A stretch of 64,000 bases of DNA from NCBI GenBank assembly GCA_017654735.1, contig JADPYG010000001.1:744001-808000 (forward strand). The letters are read 5' to 3'. Under the pieces are notes generated by a model that was given only the letters and a program-made list of their open reading frames with translations, was not told where the DNA came from and ran no database searches. Position 1 is the first letter of the stretch. Each line of letters opens with the position of its first letter. The DNA is from Vishniacozyma victoriae. Its lineage: Eukaryota; Basidiomycota; Tremellomycetes; Tremellales; Bulleribasidiaceae. A program made the position numbers and the translations under genes. Shown here in pieces: positions 13,184 through 25,715 of the stretch.

Positions 13184-13752
13184 ATATCAGTTACTTCTTA
13201 ATTAAAGAAGAAGCTTTCGAGAAAGGGAGATAGTCGGGTACCGACGTGGCCGGGAACGGGCGGGATCGAATCAGGAGATTATGTTGGCAAGTGACTTACT
13301 GGCTGAGAAGAGGTGCCTCCAACCCTGTCCTTGGGGGATGTGGGGTTCAAGATTGATTTGGGAGACTCGAAAGATGATTGTTGAGGAGAGTCGACGGCGG
13401 GTTCAATAGTAGATGAAGAAATGGTGGGGGATGGAGGAACTTGTCCTCCTTATATGCGAGGGGGGGTGCGGATGGTGTTTGCCGCTTCTCAGCAGATTCT
13501 CAGGACAATCCTGGGTCAAACTGATGTGTCTGACGTGTAGCGGGGCAGCTGTGCTATAGGTATATGGATTGTTGAGCTAGGTGTGTTGTATGGGATGCTA
13601 CGAGTCTATCGCGCCTTGTCTCGCGCTATCCTGTCCTATCTATAGCTTGGCGTCATTGTCTCTTTAAATCATCACCCCGTTTATCCCCCACGCGTCAGTG
13701 ACGCTGTGTATTCTTAGGTTACCCTCTAAAGCTATACTCTATACCCATCACA
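13184..13752. promoter_or_regulatory. divergent region GID7/SNX4 with possible 5' exon of GID7
   Basis: About 570 bp between divergent starts. On the minus strand, 13449-13300 is open in the frame that would splice (donor GTAAGT at 13299) into GID7 at 13177. The stretch is Ser/Pro-rich and looks coding, but it has no ATG and a stop lies just upstream, so I could not complete it. Confidence 0.35.
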
Positions 13753-15600
13753 ATGTCATCTCAACCCATAGATGAAGACGGATTCCACTCGATAGCGTGG
13801 GATGATGCTCCACCTCCACCTAGAACCAACTCCCGCCCAATTCTCACCGAAATATCAGGATCAGACGATGGGGAAGGCTTTGAAACCATCTCTCCCGGAT
13901 CACCGGTTGCTTCAGCATCAGGATCAAACGCTCGTGATCAGGATACTTTGACCGAGAGGCAGTACAGGGATAGAGGGGAACACGATACCGATAAACAACA
14001 GAGTGTCGATTTCAATGGGAAATGGATGAGTATTGAAGTCAGAGATCCTGTGAAGGAACATGAGGGGAGCAAGGATATGTATGTCTCTTATGCTGTCAGG
14101 ACCAAGGTATGTAATTTCCACACGCAAGTTGAATGGAGGATTGACGGGAACAGACGAATCTGCCGAATTACCCTGATGTGATGTTGGTCGTTCGTCGCCG
14201 ATTTCAAGACTTTGCGTTTGTGAGAGAACATCTGGTCAAGAATTTCCCAGCTTGTGTAGTACCTCCAATCCCGGAGAAGCACCGCTTGGGTAGGTCCCAT
14301 ACATTTAAATGGTCTATAATTCGTGCTAATTGAGAAGAGTACATCAAGGGAGACCGATTCTCGCCAGAGTTCGTCGAGAGAAGGAGATTAGAGCGAGTTG
14401 CTTTGATCTGTTCATTGAGCTTGAGCTGATGATCAGTCTACAACGCTTCGCCGATAGGATAGCAAGACATCCGACCCTTCAACGTGCTCAGCTCGTAAAG
14501 GACTTCTTGGAAAGCACAGAATGGGTAAGTCCCACCACAAGATCCTGGACGGTGGCTGATGGGGTAGACGGTGGCGAAGCACTACCACATCTCCCACCCT
14601 CCCCCGGACTCTCATTCATCACTGATCGACTCTCTTTCCGACACATTTATCAATGCGTTCTCTCGGGTTCGTAAACCCGACGGACGATTTGTTGAGATGT
14701 CGGATGATCTCGAGAGGTTCGATGAAGGTCTCGGGGGAGTTGAGAGGATCGTCAGCAGAGGCAAGAATAGGGTTGATGGTGAGCTTTCGACGCGCTACAC
14801 TGAGACAAGCTGACGAGCAGACTTGGCGGCGGATTATCAAGATATGGCAGCTGCTTATCAAGGTCTTGGATACCTCGAATCCGGGATCACGGAACCGCTA
14901 AACCGGTTCGCAGAGAAGATGCTTGATTTCTCAGCATTACTCAAACACGCAGTAAGTCAGCCGCCACATACAGTAGATAATCAGCTGATCAGCAGAACGC
15001 GATAACGACCGAACCATTCCTGATCGCCACACACAACCTGATCGCCCACGCCCAAGCGCATCGAGCAGTAATCAAGCTCAGAGATCAGAAACAACTAGAT
15101 TTCGAGGAATTGTCAGCGTACCTCTCTGCGATCGTATCAGAACGAGATCGACTAGCAGCATTACAGACTGGACATAGTGGTGCTCCTGTTGGATTGACGA
15201 CTTATCTGAGGGACCAGGTGGACAAGTTGAGGGGTACGGATGATATTCATACCAGGAGAGAGAGGATGAGGAAATTGGATGTCAAGATCAAGGAGGTAAA
15301 TAAGCTTCCCCGATCGCGTCTTGGGTCGAGCTAATGATAAAGTTGCAAGAAGCAGTGACGACGGCTCACGAGACTTCAACGGCATTCTCTGACGAGGTGA
15401 TCAAAGAACATGATATTTTTGAATTGTCTAAACAGCAAGAAATGAAGGAAATGTTAGGAGGTTACGCAGATGGTCAAGTCGAGATGTTCCAGCGGGTAAG
15501 CTCATAGTCTTCAATCTTTATCGATAGAGCTGACAAGTAGGCAATGGACGATTGGGATAGGATAATACCAATGTTGCAGAGGATCAAAGTTGATGTTTGA
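13753..15600 (+). CDS. SNX4: sorting nexin SNX4/Atg24
   Basis: PX-BAR sorting nexin that recycles cargo from endosomes to Golgi and supports selective autophagy. Nine exons (13753-14106, 14154-14289, 14338-14392, 14437-14524, 14568-14778, 14821-14951, 14996-15295, 15343-15495, 15541-15600) give 495 residues. The PX domain spans about residues 90-210, with the phosphoinositide-binding RRRFQDF, then PPIPEKH and GDRFSPEFVERRRLDLQRF. The BAR region fills the rest, with long helices (DLAADYQDMAAAYQGLGYLE, then KLRDQKQLDFEELSAYLSAI). The third intron must begin with GC (GCGAGT at 14393): only that choice restores the conserved RRRLDLQRF reading. The end is convergent with TRAPPC8, 81 bp away. Confidence 0.95.
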
Positions 15601-15681
15601 TTTCCATATCCATAAATTGTTGTATAGGTTATAGTCTATCGAATCTAGCGATGTATCGCTCAGTTGTTCATGCTTCTTGCT

Positions 15682-18600
15682 TCATGTAGATGTCTGCTCA
15701 ATCTTCCAAACCCCACCCTGCTCCCTTCTCGTCCATGATTTCCGGACTATCCACACATTGTCTACTTCCTCTCCGGTTTCAACTACCAATTCCCATTCTA
15801 GCTCAACTAGTGCCGGATCCTGGATCCAGAATGAGGTACTAATGGATACGGTCTCGCCTGGTTTCAAGGAACCGCGGTGCTCGAGTGTACCGACGTGTCG
15901 AGCGGGAGTATAATTCTCTCGTGAGGTGGGGTTGAAAGTTGGTGGAAGGCGAAGGATATAGCGTGTGGCTAAGAGTGGCGAGAGGTTATGAACTTCGATT
16001 GTCGCGGGTACAAGACAGGGACTATCATCAGTACCACACCCAGTTCAGTGGTAAGATGGACTTACCCTTGCTCAAGATCAAATTCAGCAATACCGGCATT
16101 AGCTCCATCCACAAATCCCCTAACGACAACCGGATCATCCTCCTTTGCAAGCACCCCATCTAGGACACTATCCAATAACAATTTCCTCAAACGACCAGTT
16201 TCCTCATACATCGTCCTAGTCTGTTTCCCACCGCCAAGAATAGCATTCTCAATCTTTCTTCTCAAGTCCTCGACTTGGGAGAATTCTGGTGAGAGCCTGA
16301 GGCCATGAAGGAAGAAATGACCCGAGCGTTGTGTCTCGGGTATGGACCATGAAATGATTAAATCGAGATCGAGTGGATCGAGGAGGGGGAATATGGAACG
16401 GGCGATATTGGGTGATATGGGTGAGAATTGTTTAGAGAGTGTTGTCATCTTGTGGGCGGTCCTTGACGAGGAGTAGATATCGAGTACCGAGGCTTTAAGG
16501 GCACTTGGGACATCGGGGTGAGAGGTGGAGGTGATGGCCTCAGGTTGGTTGTCGACCAATTTACCAAGATTGTCGACTAGAGCCTTTTGACGTAGATCGA
16601 ATCCAGCAGTGGCAGCCTGCGCGACTTGAACCAAGTTCCGACAAGTCTGATTAGGTAGCAAGGTGGTTTTTGAACTGGTCATCAGCTTCTTGTCCTCTTT
16701 AAGAATGCTGAAGCTCACAGGTCTGGTAAAGTAGGATCCCAGAATGGACTGACGAAAGCCATACTATCCAGCTGAACAGCTGTATTCGCACTATTCGATA
16801 TCTCGACATCAACTAGATATTGTCCAAGGTGTCTACGAGAATGTTGCGTGGCCGTACGCATCGATATGAGGGGTTGACAGTCGATCGTATGTGACAGTGT
16901 CGTACTTGCCAATTCGTCCGGGGAAGTCTGGTCGGCGGCCACCAGTAGCGCTCGGATATCAATTTTGCCAGGGCGGGAGAGATTGATTACGATGGGTATC
17001 GAGGCGGATTCTCCTGGCGGTATCGTTTCTGCAAATACATCGAGGAATTGGTTCCCAGATATACGATTGGTAATTGAGGTGGAGTTACGCTCCGGATCTT
17101 TGGATCAGCCTTGTCCAACCACCTTCCAAAAGCTCACCTTTCGCCAAACGCACAGAGCCCAGCTCATTAACGAAAAGCTGCACACCCCCAAAAGCAATCT
17201 TGCCCTCATTGCGAATCACCAGCGTCCCGCCAACCTGCTCCCCCACAAACATGACATCAGGAACTCCCTCCAATCTAGCGTTCATGACCGGCCTAGCCTG
17301 TTGTATCTCCACATTCAAACTCGTATCATTCGCATAAGACGGTTCAACCCTCTGTTGCTTGGTAGCATGTAATCTACGTCCTTTCCGCGCTAGAGGCTGT
17401 TCGCAAGGGAAGAAACGATGGAAATCGAATTTGACCGATTTGATGGTGATCGTACCGGGTTCGGTAGCTGTTATGGGAAGGGATATTATGCGTGTTTCGT
17501 ATGGTTCCAGGATGACTTCGGCCAAAGATTCCGTAGAGAGGTCGTCGGAGTCTGCCGTGATTCGAACGTTTGTCAAGGCGAGTGGACAATTTAGGGGGTT
17601 TGTAGCTACGAGTTCTGCGTGGAATTCACCTGGAATCAGCTTTGTAATATGCGAAAATTGATAGCATACTTTCCACAGACGCCGCTAGACGTGTGTCATC
17701 AGGTAAGAGCCTCAATGGCTTTTTGCCCTTCCGATCCCAAGACTTCAGTGCCGAAGTTTCCAATTCGGTCCAATGTTCCCTTGTTCCACTTCCTGATGCT
17801 TCACTGGACGAAGTAACGATTCGAGTCTTGGTAACATCAAAGACAGGAGTTGGTAGTACTAGCTTCTCTTTGGCAGCTTCGAGTTGTTCAGGATGAGCGA
17901 CCAGTTGCTACACATCAGCTCGTCCATATTCAGCAGAAGTTCAGCTCACCTCGTACGCTAGAGCCATGTCTTCTAGGATCATGTTCTGTGATCCCGCTAC
18001 CCCTGTATCTTCCCGCCGAAGAAGTCGCAGAAAGTGTTCGACCGCCACATCACTTTCTCCAAGGGTGTATGCCTGACGACCGAGGGAATATTCGATCCTA
18101 TCCTGAGCAGCGGTCCAGGGTGTAGACCTGTATGCCTGACTCGCGCGATCTAGGCATCTCCTCGAGTAAGCTTTCTGAAGGGTCAGTAACTTTTGCACGA
18201 GCAAGAGGAAGACGTACCAGACCGGCAGTCTCATACCTCCTCGCCGCCATGACGAGATGATGTGCCCTCCTTCTTCCTCCTCCTTCACTTTTCCCGCCCT
18301 TGATATCTGCCCCAGCAGCCTCTTCTATAAGGACAGCACTGGGCACCTCATCCGCCTCCCCTGCTCCCTTAACAAGAGCGGCACCAACGCCTCGCCGTTC
18401 TCCCATAGTCTTCCATGCCTCGTAGTAAAGCACACTTATCCGTAGCGCATCGAGCTGGATCTGATTCGCGGGAGCTCGACCGTGATATGCGAGAACAGCT
18501 TGTTCTAGCCAAGAAGTAATGTCTATATGTTGCAATGTCGTAAATGGCGCTTGTACTTTCGTCGGAGGTGAGGAAGGAAGGAAATAGGTATGTGAGAGGA

Positions 18601-20047
18601 GGAGTGAGAATCCATACATCTCTGTAGCGGCTGCTGCATATCGCCAAGCGCGGTCTTGGGCGAAATCGCGACGAAGGGAATCGTAGATGGTAGATGCGTA
18701 TTTGTAATCGCGAAGCATGAATGCGAAATCGGCCAAACGGCGGGATAGCGCTTCAATAGCAAAGGTGGGGTAGCTGATCGTCAGATAACTCAATTGACGA
18801 AACGTACTATCCCTTGACAGCATTATATCCAGCTTGAGCAGCATTTGGGGCTGGACTATTCGGTCGACTCCCAAACAACTTCCTCCCGGCTCCAAACAGT
18901 CTGCCAGTAATTCCCCGCCTATTATGCGAGTAGACCTCATTCCATTCCCTAATCCTAGCTTCCATCCAGGGCACCAAGCTCTGAACCACAAGCTCCCTAA
19001 CAAGCGCTGCTAGTCGCTGGGTATCTTCGGCCGTAAGTTTCTGGCCGTACAGCTTCTTCCGCACCGACAGCGATGGGCTGCCGGGTGTTTGAGAGGCTTG
19101 TTCGTTTTCAACGACAGACATGGCTGCTGACATTGGTGATAAGCTTAGAGAAGACAGTGCTGACGCGTAGACCTGCGACACGCTCGATGCAGAAATCTCG
19201 TCCGGGCTGAATGGTCTCGGAAGGGGAATAGCGGGGTGGGTGGAAACATCTGGCGAGGCGGGTGGGTCACGTTTCTCTGTTTGGGAGTTGATGACGAGCA
19301 GTGTCGAGTGGGGACCGTGAGCTTTCTTGACATTTGCAAGTACTTCTTTCGCCCTATACATCAGACCAAAGTAGGTATTGCGACTCACTGGTCCAGGTTC
19401 TCCCCCATCCGGCTGACATCGTGCACGACGACAAAAAGCTTCATTACAGTCACTCCGTCCAGCCAGGGTGTACTTGAGCCCATGGCGCCCATTGTTTGCG
19501 CGTAGAGCTTTGCCAGTGTACCCAGTGGATCCGGTGTAGATGTCGATACAGCATACATGATTCCTACGGGGTGGTTGAACGTCTCGTGAGGTGTAAGTTG
19601 GCGAGAGGAGAGTAGTAGCGACCGAGTGAGGGGGTAATGCAGTTCCGCATCTGTCCGTTAGCTGGCCATGGCCTCGAAGGTGTGGTCAAGAGCTTACCAG
19701 GTTGCTTGGACCCTACAGCGGTACTGATCATGTCCACAACCATATCTGGATCCGGCGAGGAAGTAGCAGGATTGGTGAATATCGAATCATAGCTCACGAA
19801 CCGCAGCGGGAATGTCGGATGGATGGTCGGAGTGAGCGTGCTCGAGAGTATCGACACTACCAGTCAGCTCATGTCAACGTACCAAAAATACCAGCTTACC
19901 CCTATCGGTTGCTCCCTCCCATGGCCGCAGTAGTTCCTCTAGTCCACGACACCCATTTGCTTCACAGGCTGTCACGACATCGTCCGAAGTGAGAACAGCT
20001 ATACGAGGTGATATCGATTGAACAATCGATAGAGGCGGAGAGGGCAT
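15682..20047 (-). CDS. TRS85: TRAPPC8/TRS85, TRAPP complex subunit
   Basis: Large multi-exon minus-strand gene for the TRAPPIII-specific subunit, which directs Rab1/Ypt1 activation in ER-Golgi traffic and autophagy. It begins MPSPPLSIVQSISPRIAVLT at 20047 and runs through PLRFVSYDSIF and YPLTRSLLLSSRQLTPHETF (the family's N-terminal signature region with HPVG after it). Then come the WMEARIREWNEVYSHNR segment followed by GRLFGAGRKLFG, and LADFAFMLRDYKYASTIYDS with the following FAQDRAWRYAAAATEMYG. These match the Trs85/TRAPPC8 pattern (RKG..RSLFSAARKWFG; FLRDYKLA..TYDLLR.DF..DKAWKY). The C-terminal third is beta-rich and ends at the TGA at 15682. It has at least ten exons; I checked the first junction (R-V-S-I across the intron near 19860-19900) but did not total every exon. 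Confidence 0.88.
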
Positions 20048-20313
20048 TACGGCCCCTGTTTATGATACACCTTCCACCTTGTACTTGCTGTTGAGGATGG
20101 GTTGCTCGGGGCTGTGGCGCTGATGTTCTGTAGGTGTTCAGTGACTTGTTGCTCCCCACTCAGCCAGTCATTTCATTCGGCACATAGGCACATATGGTTG
20201 CTTATGTAATCAGACGCGGTTGACGGAATCAAATAGTCTGTACGAAATCTTGTCTCTTGATCCTGTAGTAGTGTTCTACGAGTACAGTGTCTACCCTATA
20301 CAACCTCATCACC

Positions 20314-21225
20314 ATGTCTGCCTCACTTAGCGCTATGCGTAGGTCTGCACCATCCATACGGTCAATCAATGCCGTCGCATCCACCTCGAGATCATACGCT
20401 TCCGCTTCCAAATCCACACCTACCCCTGCTCCCGCTCCCAGCCCAAGCGTTTCCATCCCCGAAATCCGCATTGGTCCAACCCATCAATCCCGTTACGCCG
20501 AGCATTACGACAGGACAATCGCCTCCGATCTCATGTACATGACCTACAACCATCGATCACACTCTACCGAGACCATCCCCGAGGTCCTACCAGAACCACA
20601 AACCGCCTACGAAATGAACAGACCAACTCCTCCTTTACGTGGTAATCGACCTGCTCGACCTTCTGCTAAACCCTTATCGGCCAGTACGATACCTAAACTA
20701 GAATCGATCGTACTACATACAATGGTCAAGGAAGCTATTGGAAACAAGCAGTCTCTCTTATCGGCAATCATGGCTTTGAGAGCGATTTCAGGTCAATCGC
20801 CAAATGGAGGTGGAAGATCTGGGGCCGGAGTTGAAGTGATTGTTTCAAGGACAGGAGCTGCTGCATTCAAGTTGAGAGCGGGGATGCCAGTGGCTGTAAA
20901 GGTGGAAATGAAGGGAGAGGCAATGTACGACTTCATCCAATCACTCGTCGACTTTGTCCTACCGAGAATTAGAGAATATCCAGGAATCGCACTTCCCGCT
21001 TTATCCGCTTCAAAGACTTCACCAAGCGCCGTTGGAGGTGTCGTATCATTTGGTCTACCTCATACCGCCATGGGTCTCTTTCCCCAGATCGAAGCCAACT
21101 TGGATTCGTACCCCCGACTACACGGTTTCCACATGTACTTCAAGACATCGGCAAAGGGAGATAGGGCGCAGGAGCACGCAGAGGCATTGTTGAGTGGATT
21201 CAGGATTCCCTTCCATAGGCGATAG
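20314..21225 (+). CDS. MRPL7: mitochondrial large-subunit ribosomal protein uL5m
   Basis: Uninterrupted 303-residue frame, one of few intronless genes here. The N-terminus is Ser/Arg/Ala-rich without acidic residues over the first 45 residues, a typical mitochondrial presequence. The mature part has the L5 pattern: [38 protein letters not shown], then [21 protein letters not shown] and near the end [18 protein letters not shown]. Yeast Mrpl7 (292 residues) is similar in length. The start at 20314 has a good context (ATCACCATG); the frame is open upstream only from a GTG. It is divergent from TRAPPC8 with 266 bp between start codons. Confidence 0.92.
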   Translation: MSASLSAMRRSAPSIRSINAVASTSRSYASASKSTPTPAPAPSPSVSIPEIRIGPTHQSRYAEHYDRTIASDLMYMTYNHRSHSTETIPEVLPEPQTAYEMNRPTPPLRGNRPARPSAKPLSASTIPKLESIVLHTMVKEAIGNKQSLLSAIMALRAISGQSPNGGGRSGAGVEVIVSRTGAAAFKLRAGMPVAVKVEMKGEAMYDFIQSLVDFVLPRIREYPGIALPALSASKTSPSAVGGVVSFGLPHTAMGLFPQIEANLDSYPRLHGFHMYFKTSAKGDRAQEHAEALLSGFRIPFHRR

Positions 21226-21284
21226 GGAATGGAAGGCGGAATTGTATACAATGCAATACAACATGGACATGCTAGCACAGCTAT

Positions 21285-22661
21285 TCATTGATTCTCTTTA
21301 CCGGCCTCACCTCTTGCCTCCTTCCAATCCTGAGTACCGGAATCGCGACCCCTCAATTCCTCTTGGGCAGCTTCCTCGATTCTTTGGCGTGTCGAAGCGA
21401 TCCATTCCGCCTGTTCCTTGTCCATGACCTCCAGCTCTGCTCGTTCATCATCCGTCATTCTATTTCTAAGCTCAAGCGTGATTTCCATTAGCAACTGTTT
21501 GTCAGCTCCATTTCCCTCTCAAAGCTCACCCTCTTGAGCTCAGTCTCGTTCCACCGACGAGCGGCTCTTCTGCGCTGACATTCTCCAGACCAATCTGATA
21601 CATATGCCTCGGTGACGTCTGATGCTCCATCTTGACCGAATGACCTGTAGGCTCAGCTTACTCATCGAGATGTCAAGACACTTACAGGCAGAAAGCTTGT
21701 TTCTTTCCCCATCCTTGGTCATATAATAGTGGCTTGCTGATCTCGGCTTCACTACTACGTCAGCTTGACGGTACTACCTTGTTCGAGAGGATGTCATACC
21801 AAGAATCAACATGTACCCAGTGCTTCAGCGTTGGTGACCAATATTCGCACCAAACGTGGTCTTCACTGTTCCAGATATACCTCGCCCGGAGACCTCTAGC
21901 TTGTAGCAGAACATAAAAAAGCTGAGCGAATTCACCTGCCCATCAGATAAACTCATGGCGAGGGAACTCACCACACCTCCCCTCTCTCGTCTTTAACAAT
22001 GACCTAGGCTCATTCAATCTCATAAACCTCCGCTCAGTCTGACAGACTACACATCGATGCGATTCTACCCTACCCCCTCCCATTTCCTTCTCCTGCTGTG
22101 TTGGGGCGGCCATACCGGAGAAACGAGTTTCACCCTGACATTTAGGACATTTGATGGGATCTACCCATGTCATGAAATCGTATTTGAAATACTGGGACAT
22201 TGCTAGGACTATCGCTTCTTCCTCTCCGAATGGTTCAAAGGGCGGCTCTCGTTGCAAAACTTCTATTCGACCGTCTAGGTCGTCCCATACTTCTCCTATC
22301 GATTCCTTGACAGTGGTGGCGAATTGAGGGTCTCTCGTCTTGTTATCAGCTTTGATCAGAATGGCCAGGATATGCTAACCTGATCTGCCAGTGGGAGAGT
22401 ATGATCACACAGACGTCGGATAGTGGCATACATCGCTTCATTTCTCCCCGTCCCTCGACGACGTCGCTGGGCCCATGCTGCTAGCTTGGAGCCCTGATCT
22501 CGCTGGATGGCCGACATGAGTTCCAGCGCTCGCCCCCGCTCTTCAACAGAAGGCGCCTTCCAGCTTGTCGACGTCGATGCATCTTTTTCGCTTGATCTGA
22601 GAGCCGCCAAGAAGCCAGATGGAGTGGGTGTGGGTCTCTCTGGAAGTGGCAAGGGCGCCAT
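21285..22661 (-). CDS. PNG1: peptide:N-glycanase PNG1
   Basis: Cytosolic amidase that strips N-glycans from misfolded glycoproteins retro-translocated from the ER, ahead of proteasomal decay. Six exons (22661-22380, 22338-21972, 21935-21800, 21754-21686, 21644-21530, 21494-21285) give 392 residues. The transglutaminase-like core holds the catalytic triad: Cys in GRCGEFAQLF (split by intron 2), His in SEDHVWCEYW and Asp in WVHVDSC. Two CxxC pairs before it (CPKC and CVVC) form the zinc site. SKPLLYDQGWGKKQAFCL and DVTEAYV complete the family pattern. Length is close to yeast Png1 (363). The C-terminal 70 residues are Glu-rich and helical. It is divergent from MSH3 with 159 bp between start codons. 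Confidence 0.95.
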
Positions 22662-22820
22662 TGTGAAAGTCAATTCCAGCAACAAGATATCGCCTCTGCT
22701 CGCGCGTATGTAGATGACGATGTGGAGCACCATGGAGGTGAAAGTGGGGTAACGTGACTCAACTCTCGACATGATCTCTCTTGTCAACCTTCACACACCC
22801 ACTCCTACGCGTCACTCGCG

Positions 22821-25658
22821 ATGGAGAATTCGGTGAGGATAGAGAGGGTCAAGACTATCCCAAGCTACGACGCCGCGTTTGACCATCTTACGAACTTTTA
22901 TAAACGACGCAAGATCTCGCATGATCGTAATGCGGATGAAATTGTGGATTTGACCGGAGATGATGAAAAGTCAGAGGAGCGAGATGAGATTATGGAAGAA
23001 GCTAAGAACGGCGAAGAGGATCATGATACTACCGAGCTAGCAGGTGGTTCATGTAAGGCGCTCATGACCAAGGAAAGTGAGCTAACAAGTAGCCAACGAA
23101 GCTATCCTAGCGCTCGTGGACTTTCCAAAACAGATCGTCCAAGCTCTATCTACAGCTGTAAACCATATGAAGGGTATGTCTAAAGCTTTGATATGGCTCA
23201 TGTTAGATTTCGGACTCGAGAACGCCTTCAGGAATCGATCAACGTTCACCAAAGTAAGCACTACCCGAGGAGTTGTGCTGATGATAGTTCGTGGATAGGA
23301 CACACATGTTGCTATCCGGAAACACTCTCGTCAATCTGTATGTCGCTTACATGATGGCGCTGATAGCTAGGGAGGTATACCAGAATCAGACTGATGGAAG
23401 CGTTTATGGGAGTCTACTGTGGTTACTTGATCAGTAAGCTCGTCACGCACTAGCTGAAGCTGACAATCAGCTGTAGGACCAGAATGGGAAGGCGATTGAT
23501 GCGAGAGTGGATTGGTCGACCGCTACTGGATATTGGGTACGTCACTCTCAGTCAAGTAGTTACTCGGCTAACCGACAGCGCCCTCCAAGCCCGTATAGAC
23601 GCAATCGAGGAGATCATCAATGAAAAGACATATCACATGGAGAAGCTCAGGGGGCTACTGGTCAACATCCCTGATCTCGTCAAAGGCTTGACACGTATAC
23701 AGTATGGAAAGGTACTCATTCCTCACCCAGTCGTTACCGAGAGCTGAACATTACAGGCCCAACCTACGGAAGTGGCTACCATCCTTATCAGCTTGAAGAG
23801 AGTAGGAGACGAATTCAAATCCGTCAAAGACGAACCGTTCGATTCGGCACTGCTCAACAATATCTTGAAAGTCCTACCGACAGTCAGGGAATCTAGCAAA
23901 ACGTTTTTGGATGCGATTCATACGAAAGCTGCTCAGGAGAACGACGAATCGGGATTATGGACTGATCCGGACAAATACCCAGATGTACAGGATGCCAAGG
24001 ATGTAAGCCCCCCCATATGACAAGAGAGCTGATAGTAGTGCATTAGCATATGCGAGAGTGAGCTGGATCAACATCTGACAGAATTGAGGAAGACTTTGAA
24101 GAGGCCTAGATTGGAGTATGTCACTGTAGCTGGGATCGAGGTGAGTATGGTCCTACATTTTTTGAATCACGCTGACCGATGTAGTATCTTGTGGAGGTCC
24201 CTATACGAGATGCAAAGACCGTCCCGCCGAAATGGGTCAAGATCAGCCAGTACGTCCTACCTAGAAGGCTCTGCTGACAATAGAACGAAATCAGTAGTCC
24301 GCTTTCACACACCCGAGGTACTGCGAATGTAGGTCTGTCAAACAAACATAGGACGCCAGCTAAACTTGCAGGACACAAGAAAGAGAACAGCACAAGGAGA
24401 CATTAGCAGGCGCATCACGTCAAGCCTTCCAATCATTCCAATCGGATATCTCGGAACATCCCGAATTTCTCCTTGTTTCGAAGCAGCTTGCGGTGATCGA
24501 CTGCTTGATGTCCCTTGCCCAGGTGGCAGCTGCTTCGGGGTATTGCAAACCTACTTTCGTAGCTGAACCGGAACTTCACATCAAACAAGGTCGACACCCT
24601 ATGGTCAGTCTTCTTCCTTGTTGATTTCAGAGCTGATGTTAATAGGTGGAGATGCTTAGGGACGAGGCATATGTGCCATTTGACATTGATTTCTCGGCTG
24701 AGGATGGGAAAGCGAAAGTCATCACTGGACCTAACATGGCGGGAAAGAGTTCTTGTGTCAGAGCCACCGTAGGTTGTCCGCGGTGCACACAGAGACTGTG
24801 CTGATGATAGGCATTGATTGTATGTATGGCGCAGATTGGGTCGTTCGTACCAGCCGCATCAGTCACTCTAGGGATACATGACGCTGTACAAACGTGAGTA
24901 TCTCTCTTTTGACATGAGCTGATGTAAGGCGGATGGGTGCTTCTGATGAGATCGGACGTGGGAAGTCGACATTCATGGTGGAATTATCGGAGACTAGCGA
25001 TATCTTGAGAACCTTGACGCCGCGAACGCTAGTCATTCTTGACGAGTGAGTTCATCATCTGGTATCGTACTGACATTAGACTGGGTCGAGGCACAAGTAC
25101 ATACGACGGGGTCGCCATCGCCTATGCTACACTGTCCCACCTGGCTGAGGTTGGGTGTAATACCCTTTTCGTAACTCATTACCCCATGGTGGCTGAGGAG
25201 TTGGCAAGAGAGTTCCCACAACATATTAGTAATTGGCACATGAGTTTCTCGGAGATCAAGTTGCCTGGTTCGCTGCCCTCCTTTCCAATACTCATCTAGC
25301 CCAAGGAGCTGACGGATTAGATGGTAGTGCAGAGATCACATTCCTATACAAACTTACAAGGGGACTCGCGGAAGCTTCATTCGGAGTCTGGTGTGCTAGG
25401 TCAGTACCATTTCATTGAATGAGGTAAGCTGGAATGTCAGTAGCTGATAGTAGACTTGCTGGACTGCCGAAGGATGTCTTGGAGATGGCTCAGCAGAAAG
25501 CGGATCAACTCAAGGTAGAGACCGATCGACGACTTATGGCTTCCCTAGCTCGCCGAACCAAGTTGCTGCTCGAAGACAGGGAAGATGGGATCAGGGCTCC
25601 AGTTGCCATACTGAAGAACGCATTACTTTTACACAAGTCACTAACGAGAAAAAGATAG
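22821..25658 (+). CDS. MSH3: MSH3-type MutS protein lacking the N-terminal mismatch-binding region
   Basis: Eighteen exons join in frame to 716 residues of a MutS homolog; family features point to MSH3, the partner of MSH2 in repair of insertion/deletion loops. Seen: [19 protein letters not shown] near the start (end of the MutS connector domain), [20 protein letters not shown] (lever), KSVVRFHTP (clamp), Walker [13 protein letters not shown], then [11 protein letters not shown], Walker [17 protein letters not shown] and [10 protein letters not shown]3 proteins usually have about 1000-1130 residues. Here the mismatch-binding MutS_I domain and most of the connector are absent. In frame upstream there is a stop at 22755 and then PNG1 on the other strand, so no room remains for a longer N-terminus. 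An acidic insert (about residues 38-76) carries IVDLTGDDE. The ATPase half looks intact. Confidence 0.88.
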
Positions 25659-25715
25659 TTGTAGACAATAATGCATCCGAAACCAAGATGATGAGCAAGT
25701 ACAGTATGAGATTAT

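Noticed and set aside
15682..20047. Initial idea that the minus-strand gene is TRS130/TRAPPC10
   Set aside because: The segments GRLFGAGRKLFG and AFMLRDYKYASTIYDS fit TRAPPC8/TRS85 instead.
20287..20313. Upstream extension of uL5m
   Set aside because: It begins with GTG; the ATG at 20314 has good context and starts a normal mitochondrial presequence.
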